Of a stretch of DNA of 64,000 nucleotides, positions 22,901-35,439 are shown piece by piece; position 1 is the first letter of the stretch; each line of letters starts with the position of its first letter. Origin of the DNA: Microglena sp. YARC (lineage: Eukaryota > Chlorophyta > Chlorophyceae > Chlamydomonadales > Chlamydomonadaceae). The stretch lies in assembly GCA_022414725.1 (NCBI GenBank), contig CM039465.1:44653320-44717319 (forward strand), given 5' to 3'. A program made the translations under genes and the position numbers. The notes under the pieces were generated by a model. That model worked only from the letters and a program-made list of their open reading frames with translations. It had not been told where the DNA came from and searched no databases.

Positions 22901-25900
22901 CTACCTCAAGTTAATGGTTTGGTTAGGTTACATGGACTATCAGCCTCCAGGCTGTTCACAGTCTGCAAGCCAAGCCAATAATGACTGCTTTGGTTAGGTT
23001 ACATGGACTATCAGCCTCCAGGCTGTTCACATTCTGCAAGCCAAGCCAATAATGACTGATTTGGTTAGGTTACATAGACTATCAGCCTCCAGGCTGTTCA
23101 CTGTCTGCAAGCCAAGCCAATAATGACTGATTTGGTTAGGTTACATGGACTGTCAGCCTCCAGGCTGTTCATAGTCTGCAAGCCAAGCCAATATTGACTG
23201 CTTTGGTTACGTTACATGGACTATCAGCCTCCAGGCTGTTCACTGTCTGCAAGCCAAGCCAAGCCAAGAATGACTGCTTTTGTTGGATTGCATGGTCTAT
23301 CAGCCTTCAGGCTGCCCACCGTCTGCAAGCCAAGCCAACAATGATTGCATTGGTTGGATTGCATGGACTTTTATCCTCCAGGCTGCTCACCGTCTGCTGG
23401 CAGAGTAAACATTCTTAGCATAAACACTATAACCCGACACTTGGTCGGTGACGGTGACAAGGACGTCAGCAACTGGGTGGAGAACCCTAAACCCTACACC
23501 CCGCACAGGCCCTTCTTTGACTACTGGGTGGAGAACCCTAAACCCTACACCCCGCACAGACCCTTCTTCGACTACTGGGTGGAGAACCCTAAACCCTAAA
23601 CCCCGCCCAGGTCCTTCTTCGGCAACTGGGTGGAGAACCCTACAACCTACAACCTACAACCTAAACCCCGCACAGGCCCTTCTTTGACTACTGGGTGGAG
23701 AATGTGGAGGGCGGTGACAGTGACGATGACGTCAGCAACTGCGAAGATATATACGACTCTTCCCCGGTAGGCTGCCAAGACTACGCCGATCTCCTTGATG
23801 ACCTCCTACATGACGGTCGAAGGCACCTGTGGAAGGACAACCTGCCAGCTAAGGACGACATCACAGTGATGGAAAGGACTGCTCATGCATCTATTGACAT
23901 CCCTAACAACGGAAAGATGCCACGAACAATCTCTACTCCTCAGCTGGGGCGGAAAGGGAGGGGCAAGAGGGTGCAGGCGTTATTTGACCCCAAGCATAAG
24001 AACAAGCAGCCTGCAGGTGGGTGGACAGGAGAGGGTGAGGTGGGAGGAGGGAGGGGTGGTCGGGGAGGAGGGAGGGTGAGGTGGGAGGAGGGTGGGGAGG
24101 GGGGAGGCAAGGAGGGAGGGAAGGATGTTTGTGTGGGGAAGGAGGGCAGGTGGCAGGAAGGTGCGGGTGTTATTTGACCCAAGCATAAAGAACAAGCAGC
24201 CTGCAGGTGGGTGGACAGGGGAGGGTGAGGTGGGAGGAGGGAGGGTGTGGTGGGAGGAGGGAGGGGTGGGAGGGAGGGGGGGGGGGGGGGGGGGGGGGGG
24301 GAGGAGGAGGGAAGGGGGGGGGGGGGGGGGGGGGGGGAAGGAGGGCAGGTGGCAAGAGGGTGCAGGCGTTTTTTGACCCCAAGCATGAGAACAAGCAGCC
24401 TGCAGGTGGGTGACAGGGGAGGGTGTGGTGTGAGGAGGAGGGTGTGGTGGAGGAGGGAGGGGTGGTAGGGGAGGAGGGGGGGGGGGGGGGTGAGGAGGGA
24501 GGGAAGGGTGTGTGTGTGGGGAAGGAGGGCAGGTGGCAACAGGGTGCAGGCGTTATTTGACCCCAAGCTCCCACCGTACACTATACCCAGCTCACACACA
24601 CATCCTACTGTAACTCTGACCCCCCTCATGTCCACCCAGGTGGTTGGCAGATGGTGCTGAAGGCAGTGGCAGTCGTCCACACTCCACCTAAAGCACCCAC
24701 CATATACTACACCACGCCCACGCCCACACCCGCACTCACCGTACACTATACCCAGCTCACACACACACATCCTACTCTTACTCTGACCCCCTTCATGTCC
24801 ACCCAGGTGGTTGGCAGATGGTGCTGAAGGCAGTGGCTGCCATCCGCACTCCACCTAACACACCAACGCCCAGCAGCTCGGTTCTGAACCTTCTGTCAGC
24901 TGAGTCAGAGGAAAGCCCACTTGCAGAAGGTGTGCCACTTACTACTTCGTAGCAATTCAGTGGCTGATTTGGAATTGGGTTTTCAAAACACTTGCAGTGC
25001 GTAGTTTGCACCGCGAATTTGAGAATTTGGCCTTCGAATTCTGAAATGTTGCCCAGCAAATTTAAAATTCTGAAAATTCTTAGGATTGTTTCTGAACCTC
25101 CTGTCAGCTGAGTCAGAGGAAAGCCCACTTGCAGAAGGTGTGCCGCTAATGGGTGCTACTTCGTAACAATTCAGTGGCTGATTTGGATTTGGGTGTTCAA
25201 AACACTTCGTAGTTAGTACCTCATATTTGACAATTTGGCCTTAGAATTCTGAAATATTGGCCTACGAATCTAAAATTCTGGGAATTGATTGTGAACCTCC
25301 TGTCAGCTGAGCTAGAGGAATTCCCTCTTGCAGAAGGTGTGCCACTTTTATGTGCTACTTCACAGCAATTCAACGGACAATTTATATTTGGATTTGGGTT
25401 TTCAAAACATTTGTTGTTCGTACTTTGTACCTCCGAGGCTGCTGCTAACTACATTTGTATGCTGCTGCTATCCAGTAATACTGCTGCTGATAAAAAATAT
25501 TTATGCTGCTGCTAACTAGATATTTATGCTGCTGATAACTAGATATTCATGCTGCTGCTAACTAGAGATTTATGATGCTGCTGATAACTAGATATTCATG
25601 CTGCTGCTAACTAGAGATTTATGATGCTGATAACTAGATATCTATGCTGCTGATATTTATTTAGGCTGCTGATAACTAGTAACCTCCACCCCTACCCCTC
25701 TCATGTACCCTATTCCCCCCCACTGTTCAGGCGACACACCCTACCGCTCTGAGAATCTGCCCAGCCCGGTGACTTCTTGTACCATCCACATGGCAACAGG
25801 ATGATAAATCGAATATCGCTCCCCCCACCCCCTCAACCCTCACCCCACCCCCACCCCACCCCCATTGATATCGAATATCGCTCCCCCCACCCCCACCCCC

Positions 25901-28900
25901 CTACCCCCACCCCCACTTACCCCTACCATGTCTGCCTTGCATTTCCCCACTGCACAGGCGACACACCCTACCGCTCTGAGCAGCTGCCCAGCCCCTCCGA
26001 CTCCTTGTATCATCATCAAGGCAACAGGTTGAAGGATTTTATATCGCTCAACCCCTACCCCGTACCCCTCTTATGTCTCCCTTGCATTCCCCTACTGCAC
26101 ATGGCAACACACCCTACCGGGTCTCTGTATGGGTATGGGTATGCGGTAGCTGCCCCAACCAACACGCCCCTGCCCAGCCCTCCACTCATTTACTAAGTTC
26201 AGAAGGACATGTTGAAGGATCAAATATCACTTACCCCCCAATACCCCGCCCACCCCCTACCCCTATCATACCCCCACTCACCCCTACCATGTCTTCCTTG
26301 CATTCCCCACTGCACAGGCGACACACCTTACCGCTCTGAGCATCTGCCCAGCCCTTCCGACTCCTTGTGCCATCCACAAGGCAACAGGTTGAAGATCGAA
26401 TCGGGAATATCGCTCATCCCCTACCCCGTACCCCCACCCCCACCCCCACCCCCCACCCCGCATACCCCTACCCCCACCCACCCACCCATACCCCTACCCC
26501 ACCCCCACCCACCCCCCCTACCCCCACCCACCCCTACCCTACCCACCCCCACCCCCACCCCAACCCCTACCCCACCCACCCCTACCCCTACCCCCACCCC
26601 ACCCCCCTACCCCTTACCCCTACCCCCCCTACCCCTACCCCCCCCACCCCTACCCCTACCCCTACCCCCACCCCACCCCCCACCCACCCCTACCCCTACC
26701 CCTACCCCCACCCACCCCTACCCCTAACCCCTACCCCCACCCCCACCCACCCTACCCCTACCGCCTACCCCCACCCTACCCCATACCCCCACCCCTACCC
26801 GTCGTACCCCCCTTCACCCCTACCCCAACCCCACCCCGACCCCTACCCCTGACCCCATCGTACCCTCTTATACTCTCTTATTGTCTCTTCTTGCATTCCC
26901 CACTGCACAGGCCGACACACCCTACTGCTCTGGGCATCTGCCTAGCCCCTCCAGAACTCCTAGTATCATCTTGCCAAAAGCCAACAGGTTGAAGGATCAA
27001 ATACCCCCCACCCCTACCCCTCTCTCGTCTCCCATGCATCCCCCACCCCCGCCCCCACCCCCCCTTACCCCTCTCATGGCTCCCTCTGCACAGGCGATAC
27101 ACCCTACCGCTCTTGAGCAAAATCTGCACTAGCCCCTTCCGCACTCCTTGGTATAATCTTGCAAGGCAGCAGGTTGAGACATCGAATATCATTCACCATG
27201 ATGAGAAGGAGGTCTTAGCTGGAGAGTGGGGACAATGTGCTGTAGAGCTTGAAAAATGCCAAGCCCAGCGAACACCTGCAGCTGCAGAGATCCGGTGCTT
27301 ACGTAGAGCTTGTCCTGCCATGCGCCCGCCTCCCGCACGGAGGTCTTCACGTTGGCTGGAGGAAAGACGTGTCAGAACAGAGTCCCAGAACCATTTTTTA
27401 GATGCTGTGAGTGGCTGGAAAGGATTGTGTGTGTGTGTGTGTGTGGGGGGGGGGGGAAGGGGGTCTGCCATGCGTCGCCCCCCTGTTGCTGGAGGTTCTC
27501 GCGTGGGGGGAGGGAAACACAGTTCCAGAGACAGTCCATCAGAACCAGCCCAACCCACCCCACCCCACTCCCCAACCCCAAGCCAACCCCAACATGTTTA
27601 CCCAATTCCACCCCAATCCAACCCAACCTGGTCCCAATCCCACCCCAACCCAACGCCCACTCACCCACACCCACACGACCCACCTCCCACCTCAGGACCA
27701 GGCTGGCAAGACCCCATTCTGGCGTGACAGTGGCCCGCCCCAGACCAAAACTTGAGTCCAGTCACACGTGGTCCTTCTACCTCATCCAGTCCCCAACAAA
27801 ACAAAACCACAAACAACCCACCCTGTCTCAACACAACACAGCCCACCAGCACCCAAGGAAAAACACAGCACAACCCACCATGCACCAATAAAACGCAACG
27901 CAACCCAACACCAAACCGTACCAAACCCAAACCGCCCTCCCCACCATGGGCCAAGTTGCTGGCAAGGACTTTGACTTGGGTGAGTGGGCGCCCCCTAACA
28001 AAAACTGGATCAGAGCGTGTCCCGTGTTATCACCCCAGTCCCACAAAACCACAAACACACCCACCATGCACCACAGAACCAAAACGACCAAACTCAGCCC
28101 AACTACCCACCCTCCCCCACCGCACCCAAACACACCCCCAACACAAACCCTCCCTCCCCTCAGGACCAAAACACACCCCAACATCACCCTGCCCCCCCCC
28201 CCCCCCCCCCCTCCCCCCTTTCTCGGACCAAGGGCTGGCAAGGGACTTGGACGTGGGTGAGGTGGCGTCCCTCGATAGCAAGCTGGAGTCAGAGTGTGAC
28301 CGTACCTCACCCCAGAGATTTGGAGCACTACGAATGTTGTACTGCTGCAGCATTTGTGTACAAGCTGCCGGCAGCCGTTCTCACACATACCAGAAGACCG
28401 ACAGAAGACAAAGAAAAGCAGACAAATGATATTCGGTTGCAGGTGTCCTTGCTGTAAAGGAGGCAGGGTCCTGAAACAAGGCGCCAAGGCCTCGACAGGG
28501 CATGCAGATTTCCTTGCTGTAAATGAGGTCAGGGTCCTGAACAGGCCCGAGCTCGACAGCACATCAGATGTCTGTGCTGTGACATGAGATTCAGGTCAGA
28601 GCCTCAAACCAAGAGCGCCAAGCTCGCAGGGGCTGCAGATGTCCGCTCTGTAACATGAGGGTCAGTGTCCTTAAACTGCGATCATCTCCCCAACAGGCAT
28701 GCAGATGTCCTGCTGTGAATGAGAGCTCAGGTCAGGTCGTGAACAGCTCCAAGCTCTTGGCAGGGCATGCAGAAGTCCCGCTGCAAAAGCAGGTCAGTCC
28801 TTAAACTGGATCCATGCTCGACGGGCATGCGATGTCCGTTGCTAGTGAATAGATTCAGCGTCCAGGTCCTAAACAGGACCCCAAGCTCGACCAGACATGG

Positions 28901-31900
28901 ACTCAACCACCCAGGCAATACCTAATGCGCCTCTGTACTTGTACCACTAGACTAGGAGAGGACTCGACCAATACACGAGTTCCACCACCGGTTAGCGTTG
29001 AACCCCTCAAACCAATCTGCGTCTTAAACTTGCTGAGAGGGTGAGACTGAATCGCAACCTGAATCCACCAGCAGGGGGTTAGAGACTCTTACACTTGCTG
29101 AATCCATCACCACCAGGATGCAGACCCATCAGCCGCGCCTGAGTCCAACCTCCACCACGGGGGGGAAACTCTACGGGATAGCTGAATCCACCGTCAGAAG
29201 GAGAGGATCAACAAATAACCCGAATCCCCACCACAGAGGGGAGAGACTCTAATGAGATACCTAGATCCACCATCGAAGCGGTGAAACCCATAAACCCACC
29301 TGCATCCACTTTCCAGGGAGGCTGTGAATCCCCATGGGGCTCAGCATGAGAACAAGCTGTCCTCATAGAGAAATCTGTGATGCCCATTCAGAGCTTGCTC
29401 TCCTGTGCTGTTGGACAGGAATGCCCCCCTGCACTGTCTCCTTGCCTCAGATTGATCACTGTAGTAGGCCAAGGCGGCCGCCGAATATGTTGAAGCGATT
29501 CCGTGCTCTTCAGCCCCGCCCGCCAACTTGTGACGGAGGCAAGACTGGCAGAGGAGGAGCCAAAAAAAAAGAGAGAAGAGTCTGGCCCAGTCTGCCATCC
29601 AAGAGGTGCAGGCATGCCGACTGCTGGGTCCAGTGGACTTGCCTCTCTGAGCAGCGACAGGGGCAGCCTAGCTTCGGCAGTCTGACCGGGAGGAGGTGAG
29701 GAGGGGAGGTATGAGCTTTAAAGATGCGTTGCAGCAGTCTACTAGCCAGGGACCACCAAGCGCGGAGGACAGGCCAGTTCCTGGTGGAACGTGTTCAACC
29801 CGTAGCGGCCAGAAAAGGTTGCCGAAGACCCCCTTCATTCGAGTGGAGATATCGGGACTAGATGAACCTAGGCTAGGGTTGAGCAATGTATGAGCTCCGG
29901 GGCTTTGGAGCGCCCGTGTTCTGTGTCCTTGCCTCTCGGCATATGGGTAGAGAGTGGAGTTGCCCGTGTTCACCATCCAGCCACAACGGGAATGGTGAAG
30001 TAAAGGGTGGTTGCCGTTCGTGTCTTGCCAACCGCGCAATGGAAGTAGAGTGGGTGGCCGGGTTCTGTGTCCCCTGCCCTCGGCGGGCAATGGATGTAGG
30101 AGAGTGGTTGCCGTTTTTCCACATCCAGCCACGACAGCAATGGTGAATAGAGGGTGGTGTTTGCCGTGTTCTGTGTCCCGCCTCGGCGCAATGGGGAAGT
30201 AGAGGGTGGGGTTGCCGTGTTCCACATCCAGCCACGGCGGCCGATGGGAAGTAGAGGGTTGGCTTGCCGGTGGCGAGAAACGATAGCCGCTTGGTTTCCA
30301 GCTTTGCTCGGGCCCACAAGGAGAAGGAGAGTGGGGTCAGGGCAGACTCAGGAAGCAAGGGTAAGCTTGGGGCTCAGGTATGAATCGCCTCAAGGGTTGA
30401 TGAATCTGCTCCAGAGGATTGTGAATCGCCTCAAGGGTTGTAAACTCAGCCTCGAGGGTTCGACTCAAGCCTCGAGGGTCGTGACTCAGCCTCGAGTGAG
30501 AGAGAGAGGGACGCCAGAGAGCAAGAATGCTACAGGAGAACCATGCGGCAGATCGAGGGGAAAGATGACGGCATGGCAGAGAGCACCCTGTCGCGAGACA
30601 GCTTATGAGAACGCGCACAAAGCTGTTAGCACACATCAGAGATACCATGTGGCGAGGGTGTGAGGCAACCAGCCATAGCTGACGTCAGCAAGGACACAGT
30701 TTTCAAAACAAAAGGCCCACTTAACGCCCCCCCAAAAAAAAAAGGGCGGAATTTTTTTGCGGGCACTCAGCAGGACTGCTGTTGCGGGGTGACCGCGTGT
30801 GAAATTCCAACGCAGGCCTCCTCCTGCAATGCTTACCAACGACGTTCGATGCCGTGATGAGCAGAAGGAGGTGGGACTTCCCGGCAGCAGGGAGGAGGCC
30901 GCGCGGGGGCTACCCCACCCCCAAGCCCGTCAGGAGAGCGGGAGGCATGCTGAGCTGCTCGGTGAGAGTGGGCGACTGGTGCATGATTGATGAACTGCTA
31001 GAAAGCCTAAAAAAAACTGATGCATTGCTAGGAAAGAAAAAGAAGGAAAACAACACCATGCTCCTGATCTTTTCCAATAAGTGGATACTGGATGTGCAAG
31101 CTGGACACTGACTGCCAAGTAATTAAAATATTGCAAGGATATTATTTTCAAAATAAATCACATCAAATTAGTTGGAAAATACAATGTTCCATTAAGTTAT
31201 AAATGTATCGTATATTTGAAGCATTCATCCTGATCTATCAAATTCGATGGCCCCAGGGTGAAGGAGAAAGGCTAGACGAGATAAGTGGATTTACTGTGTC
31301 GACACAGACTGCAGAATCTACGTCGCAAGAAGTGTGTACCAGTATGGGGCTTTTTACTGCGTTCCAAGAGGGGGGTGTGCGGAGGGGGGCTCGATCCAAA
31401 AACAGCACGACACCTGCAGTCGATGCACGTTGCCGTGTAGGTTGGCTGGTAATAGCTGAAAATACTGGGGAAGTAGCTGAAAATAGAGAACCAGCTACAA
31501 GCACCCTGGAACAAAGCACATGTCCGTGCTGTAGGTTTGGCTGAGCAATAGCTGAAAAATACTGGGTAAGTAGCTGAAAATAAGAACAGCTACAAGCCAC
31601 CTTGATTAAGATGTTGAAGTCTTTAACTCCATGTTGGACCTGGTTCCCAAACACTTGCCATGATTCGAGCCTGGCCCCTGGTGGACTTCAACCCTATCTA
31701 ACCTTACACTCTTGCAATTGATTCAACCTTTGCAGTCACTGATGTTGAAGACTTGACTCTATGTGGGACCTGTTCCCGACCCCACTGCCATGGATCGGCC
31801 CTGCCCTGGTGGACTTCAACCTATCTAACCTGTACACTCTGCAAAATTGTTCACCTGCAGTCCCCACTGATGTGAAGACTTTTGACTCTATTGGGACCTG

Positions 31901-34900
31901 GTTCCGACACTTGTTGCCATGGATCGAGCCCTGCCTGTCGGACTTCAACCTATCTAACCTGTACACTCTGGCAATTGTTCAACCTGCAGCCTGATGTTGA
32001 AAGGACTTTGACTCTTCTGGGAACCTGGTTCCCGACCCACTGCCATGTTCGAGCCCTGGCCCTGGTGCGACTTCAAACCTATCATAACCTGTACACTCTG
32101 GCAATGTTCAAACCTGCAGTTCAAAGATTGTTGGAATGCTTTGACTCTATGTGTGACCTGGTCCCAAGCACTGCCATGGACGAGCCCTGGCCCTGGTGGA
32201 CTTCAAACCTATCTAACCTGTAACACTCTGGCCAATTGTTCCAACTGCAGTCACTGGATGTTGAAGCTTTGACTCATGTGGGACTGCTTCCCGACACCTT
32301 GCCATGGATCGAAGAGGCCTGCCCTGGGGGACCTTCAAACCTATCTAACCTGTTACACGTCTGCAAAATTGTTCAACCTGCAGTTCACTGATGTTGAAGA
32401 CTTTACTCTATGTTGGGACCTGGTTCCCGACACTGCCATGGATCAGCCCTGGGCCCTGTGGACTTCAACCTACATCTAACCGGACACTCTGCAATGTTTC
32501 AACTGCATCACTAGATGTTGAAGACTTTGACTCTATGTGACCTGAGTTCCCAACACTTGCCATGGATTCGAGCCCTGGCCCTGGTGGACTTAACCTAATC
32601 CTAACCCTGTACACTCTGGCAATTGCTTCAACCTGCAGTCAGCTGTATGTTGAAACTTTGACTCTATTTGGGACCTGTTCCCGACACTTGCCATAGGATC
32701 GAGCCCTGGCCCTGGTGGACTTCAACCTATCTAAAACCTGTACACTTCTGGCAATTGTTCAACCTGCAGTCACTGATGTGTGTGAAGACTGTGGACTCTA
32801 TGTGGACCGGTTCCGACACTCCCATGGATCGGAGCCCTGGCCCTGGTGGACTTCAACCTATCTAACTGTAACAACATCGGCAATAGGTTCAACCTGCAGT
32901 CACTGATGTTGAAAGACTTTGACCTCTATGTGGACCTGTTTCCCGACCACTTTCCCATGGATCGAGCCCTGCCCCCTGGTGGACTTCAACCTATCTTAAC
33001 CTGTACACTCTGCAATGTTCAACCCTGCAGTCACTGATGTTGAAACTTTGACTTATTGGGACCTGGTTCCAAACCACTCCCATGGATCGAGCCCTGGCCC
33101 CCTGTGACCTCAACCTGATCTAACCTGTACACTCTGCAATTAGTTCAAACCTTGCAGTCACTGCAGTTGAAGACTTTGACTCTATTTGGGACCTGGCCGT
33201 TCCCGACACTGCCACTGGATCGAGGCCCTGGCCCCTGTGGACCTTCAACCTATCTCAACCTACACTGGCAATTGTTCAACCTTGCAGTCACTGATGTTAG
33301 AAGACTTCTGACTTCGTATGTGGACGCTGGTTCCCGGAACACGCCATGGATCGAGCCCTGCCCTGGTGGACTTCCAACCTATTATCTAACCTTGTTCACA
33401 CCTCTGGCCCAAGTGTCACCTGCAGTCCACTGATGTTGAAAAGACTTACTCTATGTGGGACCTGGTTCCCGACACTGCCATGGATCGAGCCCTGGCCCTG
33501 GTGGACTTCAAAAACCTATTCTAACCTGTACACTCTGGCAAATGTTCAACCTGCATCACTGCATGTTGAAGACTTTGACTCTATGTGGACCTGGTTCGCC
33601 GACACGCCATGGATCGGACCCTGGCCCTGGGGACTTCAACCTATCTAACCGTACAACTCTGGCATGTTCAACCTGCCAGCCAGTCACTGATTGAAGACTT
33701 TGGACTCTCTATGTGGACCTGGTTCGCCGACACTCCATGGATCGGCCCTGGCCTGGTGGACTTCAACTATCTAACCTAGTACCCTCTGGGCAATTGTTCA
33801 ACCTTGCAGTCACTGAGTTGAAGGACTTTGACTCTTGTGGACCTGTTTCCCGACACTGCATGGATCGAGCCTGGCCCTTGGTGGACCTTCAACCTATCTA
33901 AACCTGCTACACTTGGCCAATTGATTCAACCTTCAGCACTGATGTGAGACTTGACTCTATGTGGAACCTGGGTCCGACACTTGCCCTGGACCGGCCCATG
34001 GCCCTGGTGGACTTCAACCTATCTAACCTGGTACACTCTGGCAATTGTCAAACTGCCAGTCACTGATGTGAAGACTTTTGAAACCTATGTGGGAACCTGT
34101 TCCGACACTGCATGTGCATCGACCCTGGCCTGGTGGACTTCAAACCTATCACCTGTACACTCTGTCAATGTTCAACCTGCCCCAGTTCACAGTATGTGAA
34201 GATTTGACCCTAGTTGTGACCTGGTTCCCAAACACTGCCATTATCGAGCCCTGGCCCTGTGGACTTCAACCTATCTAAACCTGTACACTCCTGGCAATCG
34301 TTCAACCTGCCAGCCCAGTCACTGATGTGAAGAGCCTTTGACTCTATGTGGGACCTAGTTCCCGACACTCATGATCGAAAGCCCTGGCCCTGGGGACTTT
34401 CAAACCTATTCTAACCGTTACACTCAGGCAACTGTTCACACCGCACAGTCACTGATGTTGAAGACTTGACTCTATGTGGACCTCCTGTTCCCGACACTAC
34501 CCATGATCGAGCCCTGGCCTGGTCGAACTTACATACCTATCTAGCCTGTACACTCTGTCAATCTTAACCTGCAGTCACTTATGTTGAAACTTTGACTCTA
34601 TAGACCTGGTTCCGACACTGCCATGGATCCGACCCTGCCTGGTGCGACTTCAAAAATCTATCTAACCTGCACCACCTGGCAAATCGTTAACCTGCAGTCC
34701 ATATGTTGAAGACTTTGACTCTATGTACCTGGCAGTTCCCGAACACTCATGGATCGAGCCCTGGCCCTGATGGACCAATGATCATGAAGGGCTCCACAGA
34801 ACATTCGGGGACTCAAGTTACACCAGAGTGCCGTTACCTACAATTCTCGTGTTCCACTCTTCCAAGGATAAGGTTTAGGCCAATACATATCGCTCTGGGC

Positions 34901-35439
34901 ACTAGTTACCCAATTAATCCACGTGGCAACATACATCTTCGTGTCCACTCTTTCCCCAAGTAGGTTTTGGGCGTAACATATCGCTCTGGCAGTACAAGTC
35001 CCAGCCCGTAGCCATACATCTGGTGGTCCATCATTTCTTTGTGGGTAGGGCAGCTACATGTCGCTAGGGAACGGCAATATGATATCATATATAACATTCC
35101 ATTGAATATAATCATATGATATGTGGCAAGTCTGACTAGGCCAAAAGTAAACCATTTAAAAATACAATCATAAATTGATGCCAATTGTATGATATCATGT
35201 GATATCCACACGTTCACGCTTAGCAACATCAATATTTATGCCAATCCCTACAATTGCACCAAGCTCTACATTCGACACGGCAGTACAAAGTCCTAACGCC
35301 GTACCTGATCCGATCGCTCACAGTTCTAAGTAGTTGTAGGCAGTGTCATATGCGCACCAAGCACTACATATCGCACTGGCCGAGTACAAGCTACATTCAG
35401 GTGGCCGGTACCTACATGTATGTGTTCCACTCTTCCAAG
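19955..35439 (+). CDS. IQM-like (plant IQ-motif calmodulin-binding) protein, discontinuous exon set
   Basis: Exons with splice support: 20259-20406, 22182-22270, 23382-23404 (micro-exon), 23676-24016, 24807-24929, about 27094-27406, 28316-28442 and one of several copies ending at 35439. Order of motifs follows plant IQM proteins: VDFDCDRESLAVYLTWLR, then HWLEAADEKHRYGSNLR (plant HWLEAIDPRHRYG-type core), PFFDYWVE, HYE...FVYK and finally GTYMYVFHSSK (plant KWIFVLSTS-type). IQM proteins bind calmodulin and act in Ca2+ signalling; the role here is inferred only. A first block at 19955-20258 may be the N-terminus (MFATSPLPLRNSI), joined by an intron or a one-base frameshift near 20262. Acidic stretch SEDGSESESADD. 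The phase between 23404 and 23676 does not match. The gene probably continues past 35.9 kb. Confidence 0.6.
20407..20540 (+). repeat. Donor-side echo of exon 20259-20406
   Basis: About 20456-20534 repeats the last ~78 bases of the exon ('gatcgagaaa...tggctgtgtac', ending 'tttcaaag|gtttgt') with several substitutions and a retained GT donor. One extra copy only. Confidence 0.85.
20541..22181 (+). repeat. Acceptor-side exon-echo array before exon 22182 (about ten copies)
   Basis: From about 21020 the unit 'catgatttcatgcag|aatgtgatgaaagctgtatgaatgcactgctgct' repeats about ten times with spacing of roughly 80-130 bp. AG is kept in most copies. Linker sequence carries 'ctaccttccaatctatgg' and 'cgtgcccaattaaaatctt'. 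A second, unrelated ~200-bp block ('ctaggcctcctccagg...ggtcaaaactagcgatc') occurs twice at about 20795-20960 and 21545-21720. Confidence 0.85.
22271..22770 (+). repeat. Donor-side exon-echo array after exon 22182-22270 (about seven copies)
   Basis: Seven units of about 75-85 bp each contain 'catagatacggcagcaac' and 'ttg(c/t)g|gtgcgtgg', i.e. the exon end for HRYGSNLR plus donor, then 'tctgggttattattatgaaatg' and a GT-rich spacer. Every copy retains the GT. Confidence 0.9.
22794..22897. mobile_element. 104-bp MITE with perfect 17-bp terminal inverted repeats
   Basis: Left end GAAGTTAGCCCCCACTT (22794-22810) is the exact reverse complement of the right end AAGTGGGGGCTAACTTC (22881-22897). The interior is rich in telomere-like GGGTTTAG and GGGTTAGG. 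No clear target duplication. A degraded relative lies at 15225-15335. Confidence 0.75.
22913..23381 (+). repeat. Acceptor-side exon-echo array before micro-exon 23382 (71-bp unit)
   Basis: About seven units of 71 bp carry 'actatcagcctccag|gctgttcac(a/t)gtctgc' followed by 'aagccaagccaataatgact' and 'gctttggttaggttacatgg'. The real exon copy is the last, reading RLLTVCWQ across the junction and ending at a GTAAAC donor. Confidence 0.85.
23405..23675 (+). repeat. Acceptor-side echo array before exon 23676 with telomere-like CCCTAAA units
   Basis: Three copies of 'ccgc(a)cag|gccct tcttcgactactgggtggag' are followed by 'aaccctaaaccctacacc' before the real exon begins. Exon-interior sequence (gacgtcagcaactg) also appears at about 23463. 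The linker contains the plant-type telomere motif CCCTAAA in one to two copies per unit. Confidence 0.85.
24017..24806 (+). repeat. Intron with donor-side echo of the previous exon and one acceptor-side echo of the next
   Basis: The exon end 'ttatttgaccccaagcat...aagcagcctgcag|gtgggt' recurs at about 24164-24210, 24360-24405 and partly at 24545-24570, with GGGA/GGGT-rich spacers and long G runs at 24280-24340 and 24475-24490. At about 24630-24695 the next exon's acceptor and start ('tccacccag|gtggttggcagatgg') appear once before the real exon at 24807. Confidence 0.85.
24930..25690 (+). repeat. Donor-side echo (three ~200-bp units) then CTG/TGA-rich repeats
   Basis: The end of exon 24807-24929 (LLSAESEESPLAE, 'ttgcagaag|gtgtgcc') recurs at about 25088-25138 and 25288-25338 with GT donors retained and intron sequence 'attcagtggctgatttgg' following each. 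The second copy has two exon changes (ctagag, ttccctc). 25435-25680 is an array of 'atgctgctgctaactagatatt'. Confidence 0.85.
25691..27093 (+). repeat. Exon-like unit repeated five to six times in a C-rich (CCCCTA/CCCCCA) array
   Basis: Copies of 'cag|gcgacacaccctaccgctctgag' with coding sense GDTPYRSE.LPSPSDSLYH occur at about 25732, 25960, 26089 (partial), 26318 and 26909, the last real one starting at 27094. Most end 'ggcaacag|gttgaagg' and lead into 'cgaatatcgctc' and C-rich arrays; 26400-26870 is almost pure (CCCCTA/CCCCCA)n. Confidence 0.85.
27407..28315 (+). repeat. Intron with CAACCC arrays and three copies of a short exon-like unit
   Basis: Copies of 'gaccaagttgctggcaaggactttgac' type sequence, followed by GTGAGT or GTGGGT, lie at about 27699, 27951 and 28229. 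They can read DQVAGKDFDLG. The copy at 28229 lacks the AG ('ctcg' instead of 'ctcag'). Spacers are CA/C-rich (CAACCC, ACAACC). Which copy is used cannot be decided. Confidence 0.65.
28443..31600 (+). repeat. Intron: four families of degenerate minisatellites
   Basis: 28443-28920: ~65-75 bp units with 'gcatgcagatgtcc' and 'ctgaacagg'. 28980-29335: ~57-bp units with 'ctgaatccacca'. 29900-30270: ~60-bp units with 'aagtagagggtgg' and 'gccgtgttc'. 30370-30495: 'cctcaagggttg' units. 31430-31600: a ~125-bp duplication with 'tagctgaaaatactggg'. Copies differ by many single-base indels. An isolated frame at 30854-31111 (DELLESLKKTDALLGKKKK) has no family resemblance. Confidence 0.65.
31601..34785 (+). 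repeat. 126-bp satellite, about 25 copies, with an open 42-codon consensus
   Basis: The unit runs 'gaagactttgactctatg', 'tgggacctggttcccgac', 'actgccatggatcgagcc', 'ctggccctggtggacttc', 'aacctatctaacctgtac', 'actctggcaattgttcaa', 'cctgcagtcactgatgtt'. The consensus is 126 bp, a multiple of three, and one + frame is open: it contains DFDSMWDLVPDTAMDRALA and VDFNLSNLYTLAIVQP. In the actual sequence almost every copy has one or more single-base insertions or deletions, so no long frame survives. It lies in an intron of the IQM-like gene. Confidence 0.85.

Noticed and set aside
23940..24854. 304-codon - strand proline/serine-rich frame
   Set aside because: It is the complement of GGGA-rich echo-array spacers and opposes well-spliced + strand exons.
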